Shown piece after piece: positions 1 to 8,069 of a DNA stretch of 64,000 nt. The notes under the pieces are model-generated. The model did not search any database. It was not told the DNA's origin and saw only the letters and a program-made list of their open reading frames with translations. A program made the position numbers and the translations under genes. Numbering within the stretch: position 1 is the stretch's first letter; every line of letters starts with the position of its first letter. Source of the stretch: JAJPXC01 sp964520525. Lineage in GTDB: Bacteria > Bacteroidota > Bacteroidia > Bacteroidales > Muribaculaceae. The DNA lies in assembly GCA_964520525.1 (NCBI GenBank), contig CAZFNR010000008.1, forward strand, positions 4,874 through 68,873, written 5' to 3'.

Positions 1-1
1 T

Positions 2-1285
2 GACGGCACCCATATTGAAATCGAAGCTGACTATCCTGAAGTGCCTGTTGACCTCACCATCAAGGTTCCCGAAGGTATGGATGGCATTGTGAAATCGGTA
101 AGGGCAAATTATACCGATATCCAAGGCTGGCAAGTCAACAAGCCGTTTGAGGTGACTGCCGGAAGCAGTATCTCTATCGAACTTGATGGCGACGCTTACA
201 AACTTGACAGCGTCTTGATTAACGATGAACTCCAGTCGTTAAGTACCTACATCTACTTCACAATCGGCACCGAAGCTACTGTGGTGGATATCAAAGCTCA
301 CAACTACGCCCAACTCAACTACACTGTCAAGCTCGATGACCCCACCCGCGTGGAAGTCTACGAGGGTTACTCTTCAACTCCGCTGACCGGACTTGTCGCA
401 GGTGAAAACCACCTCACCATCAGCGAACAACTCGAAGGAATCCAGATTAAAGCCGTTACCGGTTATGACATCTCTTCGGTTACCGACAAAGAAGGCAACG
501 CTGTCACAGGCTACAGCAACTTTTACCTCGTCAGCGAAGGCTCATATTTCGATGTGACTTCACAGGTTCGTGTCTACGATGGTAAATTCTTGGTTTACCT
601 CAGCGATTTGAGCAATGTGCAGCTCAACTACTCCGGCACAAACACCAGTGCCTACTGGCAGTCGGCTGAAGACCGTTCAACCTACAATTATCTTGAGGAG
701 AATTACAATGTGGTGCCTTTCGCTACAGCTGCCGGTGAGCAGTTCATGGTATCGGTAAATTGCAAGAACTCCGCAATCATGTACATCAACGGCGAACTCC
801 AAAACAACTACTACGGTAGCACCTACGCATCGTGGTATGGCGTGCCTAATAATGGCGACGTAATCAAAATCTACACCGGCGGTGTGGCTCCCGAAGAGCA
901 TACCATCACTTTCTCGCAGGTTGCTGAAAGCGCGGTAGTCACAGTCGACAAAGTGAACAAGCTCACCGAGTGGGCTGACGGCGTTAAAGCCCTCACGGGC
1001 ACTCTCTTTGAGGTGTCATCAGAGTCAGACAAACTCGAAGTCAAAGTTGATGGAACGGCCATCGAAAAAGATGAGGATGGCATTTACTCATTCGCGGCGA
1101 CAGCCAACCACACTGTCAGCATCACTGATAGCGCGTCGGGCGTTGAAAATATCAAGGTCGACACAGACGCTGCCAATGGCCCCGTCTACAACCTCCAAGG
1201 TATAAAAGTGCTCAATTCAGCAGCTGACCTCAAAGAACTTCCCGCAGGCATCTACATTGTTAATGGTAAGAAAGTTGTTCGTTGA
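2..1285 (+). CDS. Secreted beta-rich protein with T9SS-type C-terminal tail (5' truncated)
   Basis: The reading frame is open to the left edge, so the start and any signal peptide lie outside the window; only the last 427 residues are visible. They are rich in Thr, Ser, Asn and Tyr and in short alternating-hydrophobic strands, and no enzyme motif is recognisable. The last 45 or so residues (YNLQGIKV then LPAGIYIVNGKKVVR) have the form of a T9SS type A sorting domain, which in Bacteroidota targets proteins across the outer membrane and is usually removed on attachment to the surface. A strong hairpin follows the stop. Two further T9SS-type cargo genes lie downstream on the same strand. The function of the body is unknown; surface export is inferred from the tail. 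Confidence 0.8.
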   Translation, partial: DGTHIEIEADYPEVPVDLTIKVPEGMDGIVKSVRANYTDIQGWQVNKPFEVTAGSSISIELDGDAYKLDSVLINDELQSLSTYIYFTIGTEATVVDIKAHNYAQLNYTVKLDDPTRVEVYEGYSSTPLTGLVAGENHLTISEQLEGIQIKAVTGYDISSVTDKEGNAVTGYSNFYLVSEGSYFDVTSQVRVYDGKFLVYLSDLSNVQLNYSGTNTSAYWQSAEDRSTYNYLEENYNVVPFATAAGEQFMVSVNCKNSAIMYINGELQNNYYGSTYASWYGVPNNGDVIKIYTGGVAPEEHTITFSQVAESAVVTVDKVNKLTEWADGVKALTGTLFEVSSESDKLEVKVDGTAIEKDEDGIYSFAATANHTVSITDSASGVENIKVDTDAANGPVYNLQGIKVLNSAADLKELPAGIYIVNGKKVVR

Positions 1286-1301
1286 GAATGACGATTATAT
1301 A

Positions 1302-1347
1302 AAGCGGCAACGCAATTGTGTAAAGCGCAGTTGCGTTGCCGTTGTTT
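1302..1347 (+). terminator. Intrinsic terminator after the first gene
   Basis: Perfect 11-bp stem (1305-1315 with 1331-1341), extendable outward by a G-U and an A-T pair, with a 15-nt loop and a T-containing tail. It lies about 20 nt after the stop of the upstream gene. Confidence 0.7.
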
Positions 1348-1398
1348 AAAATTTATAGGCATAATCATTCACATTTTTATTAAAGGCATCCATTTTAA

Positions 1399-3768
1399 AT
1401 GAAACGTTTCTTTATTTTGCCGCTTGTCTTGTCGGCTATGCTAACCGCCGATGGCCAGACGCTTGACTTGCAAAGCCGTGCGGCTCTCCGCCGTCACAAG
1501 ATGGAACAACGCGGCTTGGCGCGGCAACATCACCGTCTCGTAGCCAAAGATAGCGCCGACACACCTTCAGCAAACGGCGTGAACGCTTTTGTCACGCTCG
1601 CCGACGGCGCAACCGCTGCCGACTTGAAAGAAGCCGGTGTGGAAATAGTGCTCGACAGCAAAGGCATTCTCATCGTTAATCTTCCCTACGACAAAGTAGA
1701 GGAGGTGTCGTCGCTCCCATGCGTTAAAAGTCTAAGCCTGCAAAAATCGCTCTCAAATCATCTCGACCTCGGCCGTCAGGCCACAGGCGTATCTCAAATC
1801 CATGCCGGAGCGGAACCCCTCGACCGTGCTTATACCGGTAAGGGCGTGGTGACTGCTATCGTCGACCAGGGTGTCGACCCCAACCACATCTCATTTAAAA
1901 ACAGTGACGGTTCAAGCTGCATCGGATACCTGTCGCACGTCTCCGTAGGCTCGTCAAGCGCCCCGGTCATCAACTGGTATGGCGATGACGTGCAGGACGC
2001 TCAGCCCATCTCTCAATTCTCAACCGATACAAAGTCGACCTATCACGGCACTCACACCCTCGGCATCCTCGCCGGGCGTTACAAAGGTGATGTCGAATTA
2101 GCCTCGCTGGGCGGCGACTCTAAAGTGTCGGTATCCACTACTGCCAATCCATTCTACGGTATGGCTACCGAAAGCGACATCGCGGTCAGTTGCGGCGACC
2201 TGCAAGATGTGTTGATTGCTTATGGCATTGACTACCTCTACGGCTACGGCAAAGAGTACCTTAAGAAACCTATGGTGCTCAGCCTTTCGCTCGGCTCCAA
2301 CACCGGACCCCACGACACCTCAAGCTCATTGGTAAAGATGCTCGACATGGTGGGTAAGGAAATGATTGTTTGCATCTCGGCGGGTAACGAGGGCGATTTG
2401 AAAATCGCATTAACCAAGAACCTGACCGAGACCGACAACAAGGTGAAATCGTTTGTCTATCCCTACAACTACCGTTACGACCCCGACTCGCCCGTGACCG
2501 GCGATGAATACGACTTGAACAACTACATCCGCTATGGCTCGATTGCAATCTACTCCAACGATACAACCCGTTTCAGCCTGAAAGCGTTTATCTACAACCG
2601 CAAGCGCAACCGCGTAGCCATGCAGATGCCCGTTAAGGGCGACGGCGTCGGGACTTACTATTGCAGCTCTTCCGACTGGCAGATGGAGGATACCGATGTC
2701 GTCGGCGATGCCAATTTCAAGAAAGCTTTTTCGGGATATGTCGGCGTTGGCAGCATGATACACGCCGAGAGCAACCGCTACTACGGTATGGTTGACTACT
2801 ACATCTTCAACAACCGAGAGACAAATGCCGACGACAATTATTGCCTCGGTTTTGAGGTCACAGGTAGCGACGGACAGCGCATCGAGTGCTACTGCGACGG
2901 ACTGACTACTTGGATTGACAGCGAAGGTGTCGATGGGTTCGACGACGGCTCGTGCAACGGCTCTATTTCCGACATGGCCGTGGGCAACAACGTGGTCGTT
3001 GTCGGGTCATACAACACTCGTAGCGAGTGGGGTACACTCGCAGGCGAGAAAATGTGGTATGAAGGCGCGGGCTTCAACACGGGCCACATCAGCGGGTTCT
3101 CTTCATTTGGCACACTCGCCGACGGTCGCAACCTCCCCACCGTCTGCGCTCCCGGCTCGGCGATTATCTCGGCCATGAGCAACCCCTATCTCGATTATGC
3201 TACGCAAAGCTACACCGCGGATGTCGCCTTGGCCTATAAAAACGGTTTCAGCTCGGCGCGCGCGACCGACAAAAACGGGCGTACATACTATTGGAAACAA
3301 GAAGTAGGCACCTCGATGTCAACCCCGCTCGTCGCCGGAGCAATCGCTCTTTGGCTCGAAGCCGACCCGACGCTCACCATCGACGATGTGAAAGATATAA
3401 TCGCCAAGACTTCGACCCGCGACGACATCGTCAATTCAGAAGACTCCGTGCGTTGGGGGGCAGGCAAATTCAATGCCCTCGAGGGGCTGAAAGAGGTGAT
3501 ACGCCGAGCCGCTGCCGGTGTCGACGATGTCATTGTCGATGGACACAACAGCCGTCTGATGGTGAATCCCACTTCAGCACGCTGCTACAACCTGTTCTTA
3601 GGCAACGCGACTTCCCTCCAAATCAATGTCTACGATTTATCGGGCAACACCGTCTATAATCGGGCTGTCGACGGCAACGAGGCCGACATCGATTTGTCAT
3701 CGCTCGGCAATGGTGTCTACATCTTGAACGTCAATGGCGTGGAATCGCGCAAATTGCTCCTGAAATAA
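1399..3768 (+). CDS. S8 family subtilisin-like serine protease with T9SS tail
   Basis: A 789-aa secreted serine endopeptidase. A signal peptide covers about residues 1-19 (MKRFFILPLVLSAMLTADGQ), followed by an inhibitor-like propeptide to about residue 120. The catalytic triad is readable: Asp156 in AIVDQGVD, His216 in YHGTHTLGILAG and Ser639 in GTSMSTPLVAG, with the oxyanion Asn330 in ISAGNEGD. The 309 residues between the oxyanion Asn and the Ser are far more than in a minimal subtilisin, so a beta-rich insertion (about 345-560) sits in the catalytic domain. The C-terminus (YDLSGNTVY then LGNGVYILNVNG and RKLLLK) is a T9SS type A sorting domain, so the mature enzyme is probably surface-bound or released. 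The LRR gene starts 33 nt downstream, suggesting an operon. Substrate unknown. Confidence 0.93.
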   Translation: MKRFFILPLVLSAMLTADGQTLDLQSRAALRRHKMEQRGLARQHHRLVAKDSADTPSANGVNAFVTLADGATAADLKEAGVEIVLDSKGILIVNLPYDKVEEVSSLPCVKSLSLQKSLSNHLDLGRQATGVSQIHAGAEPLDRAYTGKGVVTAIVDQGVDPNHISFKNSDGSSCIGYLSHVSVGSSSAPVINWYGDDVQDAQPISQFSTDTKSTYHGTHTLGILAGRYKGDVELASLGGDSKVSVSTTANPFYGMATESDIAVSCGDLQDVLIAYGIDYLYGYGKEYLKKPMVLSLSLGSNTGPHDTSSSLVKMLDMVGKEMIVCISAGNEGDLKIALTKNLTETDNKVKSFVYPYNYRYDPDSPVTGDEYDLNNYIRYGSIAIYSNDTTRFSLKAFIYNRKRNRVAMQMPVKGDGVGTYYCSSSDWQMEDTDVVGDANFKKAFSGYVGVGSMIHAESNRYYGMVDYYIFNNRETNADDNYCLGFEVTGSDGQRIECYCDGLTTWIDSEGVDGFDDGSCNGSISDMAVGNNVVVVGSYNTRSEWGTLAGEKMWYEGAGFNTGHISGFSSFGTLADGRNLPTVCAPGSAIISAMSNPYLDYATQSYTADVALAYKNGFSSARATDKNGRTYYWKQEVGTSMSTPLVAGAIALWLEADPTLTIDDVKDIIAKTSTRDDIVNSEDSVRWGAGKFNALEGLKEVIRRAAAGVDDVIVDGHNSRLMVNPTSARCYNLFLGNATSLQINVYDLSGNTVYNRAVDGNEADIDLSSLGNGVYILNVNGVESRKLLLK

Positions 3769-3801
3769 TAAATTGATTTTTAACAATACAACTGATATCA
3801 A

Positions 3802-6800
3802 ATGAAATTCAAGACATTTCTGACCTCATTGGCGCTATGCCTCGGCCTGGCATCCGCGCCGGAGGGTGCGGCTCAGACGTCCGACGACCTCGGTGAGCCA
3901 ATTATAACCTTTAAAACAAACATTTATGACACCTACGGGGCTGAAAACACATTCTACATCTATCTCGGAGCTACCGAAACCGACTACTTCGATGTCGATT
4001 GCGGCTACGGGACCTCTGAGTATGAGGTAGGACGTGCCTATTACAACGAGGAAACAGCTTCGATGGTTGGTACGGCTATCGCTTGTAGCGTGCCTCAAGG
4101 CGACGGTATTGTCAAAATATATGGTGACGCCTCCAAGATTGACTATTTCGTGGCTCGCGGTTGCTACATAGAGTGGATTGACATGGACAAGTGTGTCAAC
4201 CTCGACATCATCGACGTATGCTACAACGAACTTAAATCGCTTGACCTCACACCATTCACCAAGCTCGAGGCGATTTATGTCGGTGGTAACACTTTCTCGG
4301 CTGAAACCCCGCTCAAAATCGGCGCTCCCAAGCCGCTGCTCACCATCCTTGAAATGGACATTGTCGATTACCTCGACCAGTCGTTCAACCTGAGCGACTA
4401 TCCCTCTATGGTTGCGTTTGACGCTTATCATAATCTCGATTTGCGCAATGTCGACCCGACAGGATGCCCCGAATTGGTGACAATGTCGCTCGACTTGACA
4501 AATGTGGCGTCGCTCGACCTGTCGAAAAACGCCAAACTCGTCAGCCTCAATATCTCAGATACTAAAATCCGCGATATCGACCTGTCTAACAACCCCAACC
4601 TGACCACGCTCATCGCCGAGCACCTCTCTGGTAACATCAACACCGACTACCACTTGAACGGAATAGACTTGAGCAACAACACCAAGCTCACGCTCCTCCG
4701 ACTCGGCGGCAACAAGCTGACCAACCTCGACATCTCAAAAAACACCGCCCTTGTGAAGTTCAATGTGCGTAACAACAATCTCTCAAATATCGACTTCACA
4801 AACAACGTCGCTTTATACTCGGTTGACTTGGCCTACAACGATTTTGACTTCGCAACACTTCCGCTGCCCCAGTCTACATGGAACGAGTACTACTACCAGC
4901 GCGACCCGATGGCTTGTGAGAAATCTTACGCCCTCGGTGCTGATATCGACTTCTCGAAACGCGTGTTGCGCGATAATTCCGCGACCTACGCCCGCGTGAT
5001 GATCGACACCCCCGAGGCCGAACCCGTGGAATTGGACTCGGCATACTACACACATAGCAATGGAGTGGTAAAATTCATGCAGCTCCCCACCGACTCGGTT
5101 TACATCGAGTTTGCCAACACGGCTTTCCCCGACTACACCTTCCGCTCTGCTAACTTCCTCGTCAAAAATCCCGCCGACATGGGCAAGCCTGACAAAACGT
5201 TGACTCTCGGCACCACATCGGCTTCTGCCGGCAAAACCGTATCATTCAAAGTGGGTATCGCCAACGCGACCGCCGCGGCTCCCCGCGAATTTTTTGTCGA
5301 TGTCAACGGCACCCGCTCTACATTCAACGCAACTACCGCCGGATACCCTGCCGATGACAATGTCAGCCTCACTCTCCCCGCAAGCGGCTCTGCTACTGTC
5401 GAAATCTACGTCCCCGACGGTGAAAACCTCACGGCTTTCAGCCTTAACGGACTGCCTCTCAACTCAATCGATGTCACCGCGGCTACTCAATTGCAGCACC
5501 TCACCGTGACTGACTGCCGACTGCTCAGAATCGAAACGAAATACAACCGCCTGCTCAAAGACCTTAACCTGAGCAACAACCGTCTGAGCGGTACATTCTC
5601 CCTCGCCGGCGTTTATGGCGACTACGAGAAAAACTTCCTCACCGATATCAACTTGAGCAAAAACTACCTCACCGGTGTCACTTTTGTCAACGTCGAGCAC
5701 ATCCTCAAGCTCAACCTCGCCGACAACCGCCTGACGGCATTCACCCTCAAAAACTTCGACAGCCTCACCGACATCGACTTGAGCAATAACAAACTCAGCG
5801 GCGACTTCAGCCTCGCATATCAAGCCGGCGCTGTCAACGTGAACCTGAGCGGCAACTCGATATCCTCGCTCACCACCGTTGAAATGCCCGACTTGAAGAG
5901 CTTCAACATCGCCAACAATGCGATGACTCTCGCCACTCTGCCCGATTACACTGCAATCGAAAACTACACCTACGCTCCGCAGCAGCAGCTTGAAATCGTC
6001 GCTTTCGCCCCGGCAATCAACCTCACCGAGCAAAACGTCGTTGTCAACAACCTCTCAACCGTCTTCACCCTCAAAAAGGTTGACGGAACAAAGTTGACCG
6101 AAGGGGTCGACTACACAGGGACCGGAGGCGCGTTCAAGTTCATCAACACCGAGCTCGGTAGCGTCTATTGCGAAATGACCCACCCGGCATTCCCCGCTTT
6201 CTCGGGCGACAACGTGTTCCGCACCACCGCGACAACCGTCACCGGCGCTCCCACTACCGTCGTGGCCTCGTTCACCACAACCGCCGACTCTGAAACCGCC
6301 TCGCTCGTGCTGACCGGGCATAAAAACACAGCGGTTTACGTCGATTGGCGCGGTGATGGCACCGAGTTCATCCAATATTCCATGGTAACCTCCAACTACA
6401 CTGCCTATGCCGAGCAGAAGACTTACGCCGGAGCCAACGTCACTGTCTACACCTATGAATCGCCCGAGGATATCAAGGTGTTCTCTGTCGACGGTGTGGC
6501 AATGAGCAAACTCGACGCTTCTCCTCTCACAAAGGTTGAAACTTTCACCGTTTGCAACGCCGGACTTGACGAAAAGACCCTGACAATGCCACAATCCGAA
6601 GGCTTGTACGAGCTTAACCTCGAAGGCAACAAATTCTCGACAGCCGACTTCTCGCAGTATGCTTCTCTCACCGCTTTAAGCATCGGTGACAACAACTACA
6701 CGACGTTCGACGCCTCGAAGTTAAAGAAACTCCAGTTGCTCAATATCGCCAACAATGGCCTCACTTCGTTGAAGTTGGATAACCCCATCCTTTGGTCGCT

Positions 6801-7491
6801 CGCGGCGGGCAACAACCAGCTTGCGTCGATTTCGTTCGAGGCTTGCCCCGCGATGTCGCAAGCGGTTCTCTCGCATAACCTGTTGAAGAATATCGACATC
6901 ACTCCCGTCAAGAACTCGCTCCGTGCGCTCTTCATCGACGGCAACGCGTTCACATTCGCCACTCTCCCCGTACCAGCCGACTATCCCAACCTCGGAAGCT
7001 ACTTCTACGGTAATCAAGCCTTGCTCGACGCGGAGTGCGTTGACGGCGTTGTCGACCTCTCTGAATTGGCAAAGGTTAACGAGACGCCGACTGTGTACAC
7101 ATGGTTCTATGGCGACGCCACCTACGACGAAGACAGCGCAACCTATGTAGGCGAAGTGCTCGCATCGCAGGACGACGAAGACCCCGAATATGACATCTCC
7201 GGCGGAGTGACATCGTTCCGCACCACATTCGACACATATATCACCGCTGTACTCTACAACGAGACATTCCCCAACCTCTACCTGCTCACCAAAAAAATCA
7301 CCGTTGATAAGCCGGCGGGTGTTGAGAGTGTGGCTGTTGACGGCTTTGATGCTAACGCTCCTGCCGACATCTACAACCTGTCGGGTGTCAAAGTGCGCTC
7401 CAACGCACAATTGAGCGATGTTAACAAACTCGCGAGCGGTGTTTACATCGTGGTTTCGCAAGGTGTGACACGCAAACTCCTCGTCAAGTAA
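3802..7491 (+). CDS. Secreted leucine-rich-repeat protein with three internal super-repeats and T9SS tail
   Basis: A 1229-aa protein with a signal peptide (about residues 1-25, ending GAAQ). LRRs of the form LxxLDLSxNxxLTxLxLxxNxL occur in three blocks. Each block runs from a beta-domain with a VxIY/I-containing strand into LRRs and then an ATLP motif, found near residues 349, 710 and 1052, followed by a second beta-domain. The protein is thus three copies of a roughly 350-residue module. The tail (YNLSGVKV, LASGVYIVVSQGVTRKLLVK) is a T9SS sorting domain. LRR surfaces usually bind protein or glycan, so this is probably a surface adhesin or receptor; no catalytic motif is seen. Only 33 nt separate it from the S8 protease gene, so the two are likely co-expressed. 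Confidence 0.88.
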   Translation: MKFKTFLTSLALCLGLASAPEGAAQTSDDLGEPIITFKTNIYDTYGAENTFYIYLGATETDYFDVDCGYGTSEYEVGRAYYNEETASMVGTAIACSVPQGDGIVKIYGDASKIDYFVARGCYIEWIDMDKCVNLDIIDVCYNELKSLDLTPFTKLEAIYVGGNTFSAETPLKIGAPKPLLTILEMDIVDYLDQSFNLSDYPSMVAFDAYHNLDLRNVDPTGCPELVTMSLDLTNVASLDLSKNAKLVSLNISDTKIRDIDLSNNPNLTTLIAEHLSGNINTDYHLNGIDLSNNTKLTLLRLGGNKLTNLDISKNTALVKFNVRNNNLSNIDFTNNVALYSVDLAYNDFDFATLPLPQSTWNEYYYQRDPMACEKSYALGADIDFSKRVLRDNSATYARVMIDTPEAEPVELDSAYYTHSNGVVKFMQLPTDSVYIEFANTAFPDYTFRSANFLVKNPADMGKPDKTLTLGTTSASAGKTVSFKVGIANATAAAPREFFVDVNGTRSTFNATTAGYPADDNVSLTLPASGSATVEIYVPDGENLTAFSLNGLPLNSIDVTAATQLQHLTVTDCRLLRIETKYNRLLKDLNLSNNRLSGTFSLAGVYGDYEKNFLTDINLSKNYLTGVTFVNVEHILKLNLADNRLTAFTLKNFDSLTDIDLSNNKLSGDFSLAYQAGAVNVNLSGNSISSLTTVEMPDLKSFNIANNAMTLATLPDYTAIENYTYAPQQQLEIVAFAPAINLTEQNVVVNNLSTVFTLKKVDGTKLTEGVDYTGTGGAFKFINTELGSVYCEMTHPAFPAFSGDNVFRTTATTVTGAPTTVVASFTTTADSETASLVLTGHKNTAVYVDWRGDGTEFIQYSMVTSNYTAYAEQKTYAGANVTVYTYESPEDIKVFSVDGVAMSKLDASPLTKVETFTVCNAGLDEKTLTMPQSEGLYELNLEGNKFSTADFSQYASLTALSIGDNNYTTFDASKLKKLQLLNIANNGLTSLKLDNPILWSLAAGNNQLASISFEACPAMSQAVLSHNLLKNIDITPVKNSLRALFIDGNAFTFATLPVPADYPNLGSYFYGNQALLDAECVDGVVDLSELAKVNETPTVYTWFYGDATYDEDSATYVGEVLASQDDEDPEYDISGGVTSFRTTFDTYITAVLYNETFPNLYLLTKKITVDKPAGVESVAVDGFDANAPADIYNLSGVKVRSNAQLSDVNKLASGVYIVVSQGVTRKLLVK

Positions 7492-7516
7492 ACAAACATT
7501 CCGCTAATAGATAAGC

Positions 7517-7548
7517 AGGGGCTGCGTCGTAAGGCGCGGCCCCTCGCT
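7517..7548 (+). terminator. Terminator after the LRR gene
   Basis: 10-bp stem with one G-U pair (7517-7526 with 7535-7544) starting 26 nt after the LRR stop codon; the short tail is CGCTTT. Confidence 0.6.
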
Positions 7549-7554
7549 TTAGTC

Positions 7555-7610
7555 CGCCCGGCGTCCTCCCGCCCGGCGTCCTCCCGCCCGGCATCCTCCC
7601 GCCCGGCATC
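7555..7610. repeat. Four tandem copies of a 15-bp GC-rich repeat
   Basis: CGCCCGGC recurs at 7555, 7570, 7585 and 7600, an exact 15-bp period. Copies 1-2 continue with GTC and copies 3-4 with ATC. The array lies between two terminator hairpins in a convergent gap and is followed by nine A residues. Being a multiple of three it gives a repetitive antisense reading frame, which is not taken as a gene. Confidence 0.95.
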
Positions 7611-7665
7611 AAAAAAAAACAGCGAAGCCGACATCCAAATCGGGTGTCGGCTTCGTCAATTTTTG
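7611..7665. terminator. Bidirectional terminator between convergent genes
   Basis: 14-bp stem with one G-U pair (7623-7636 with 7642-7655) and a 5-nt loop. It has a T-rich tail on the plus strand and A9 (T9 on the minus strand) on the other side, so it can stop transcripts from both the LRR gene and the M13 operon. Confidence 0.8.
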
Positions 7666-7680
7666 CGATATTAGGCGGGG

Positions 7681-8064
7681 TCAGTACGCGCGTCGATACC
7701 AAAGTTCCTTGCCGGTATCGGCATAGTTGAGCACTAAGTAACCGTCGCGGAAGTGGTAGTAAAACTCCCACACGTCGCGTGACTGAACGAAATAGACTGT
7801 CAGGCGCGAGCCGCCGCGCGACTCCCACTCTATGGCCCATGAATCCCACTGCCCAAACTCGTTAAGCCCCTCATACTGTCCGGTGCCGTTGCCATAAAAC
7901 GCGAAACGGTCGTAGACATGAGGGTCATCAAGTTCCCACATCCCTACCAACGGCGAGTTGTAGGGGTCGTCATAGCTATAGCCATCGTCATCGTCACATG
8001 ACGCGAATCCCGCCATGGCGGTGACAGTGAGCAGCAGAAACAATAGTTTTTTCAGCTTCATCAT
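7681..8064 (-). CDS. Small lipoprotein, lipocalin-like size
   Basis: A 127-aa protein with a lipoprotein signal (hydrophobic stretch then GFASC, acylated Cys at residue 23) followed by an acidic Asp-rich linker (CDDDDGYSYDD). The rest is one small beta-rich domain with many Trp, Tyr and Phe (LVGMWELDD near the start, ELWYRRAY at the end), resembling the lipocalin-like small lipoproteins common in Bacteroidales; this family assignment is an inference from pattern only. It begins 5 nt after the M13 peptidase stop and is certainly cotranscribed with it, so it may act with the peptidase at the cell envelope. ATG at 8064 or the second codon could be the start. Confidence 0.75.
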   Translation of the reverse strand: MMKLKKLLFLLLTVTAMAGFASCDDDDGYSYDDPYNSPLVGMWELDDPHVYDRFAFYGNGTGQYEGLNEFGQWDSWAIEWESRGGSRLTVYFVQSRDVWEFYYHFRDGYLVLNYADTGKELWYRRAY

Positions 8065-8069
8065 CTCAA

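Noticed and set aside
6721..7461. 246-codon antisense frame in the LRR gene
   Set aside because: It lies wholly inside a gene with clear domains and a sorting tail, and shows no motif, signal or start context; it is a shadow of biased codon use.
7555..7610. CRISPR array
   Set aside because: Units are 15 bp, head to tail, with no spacers and no cas genes.
7443..7849. Antisense frames with repeated DAGRE or GGRMPG units
   Set aside because: They arise only from the 15-bp tandem repeat, whose length is a multiple of three, and overlap terminators and real genes on either side.
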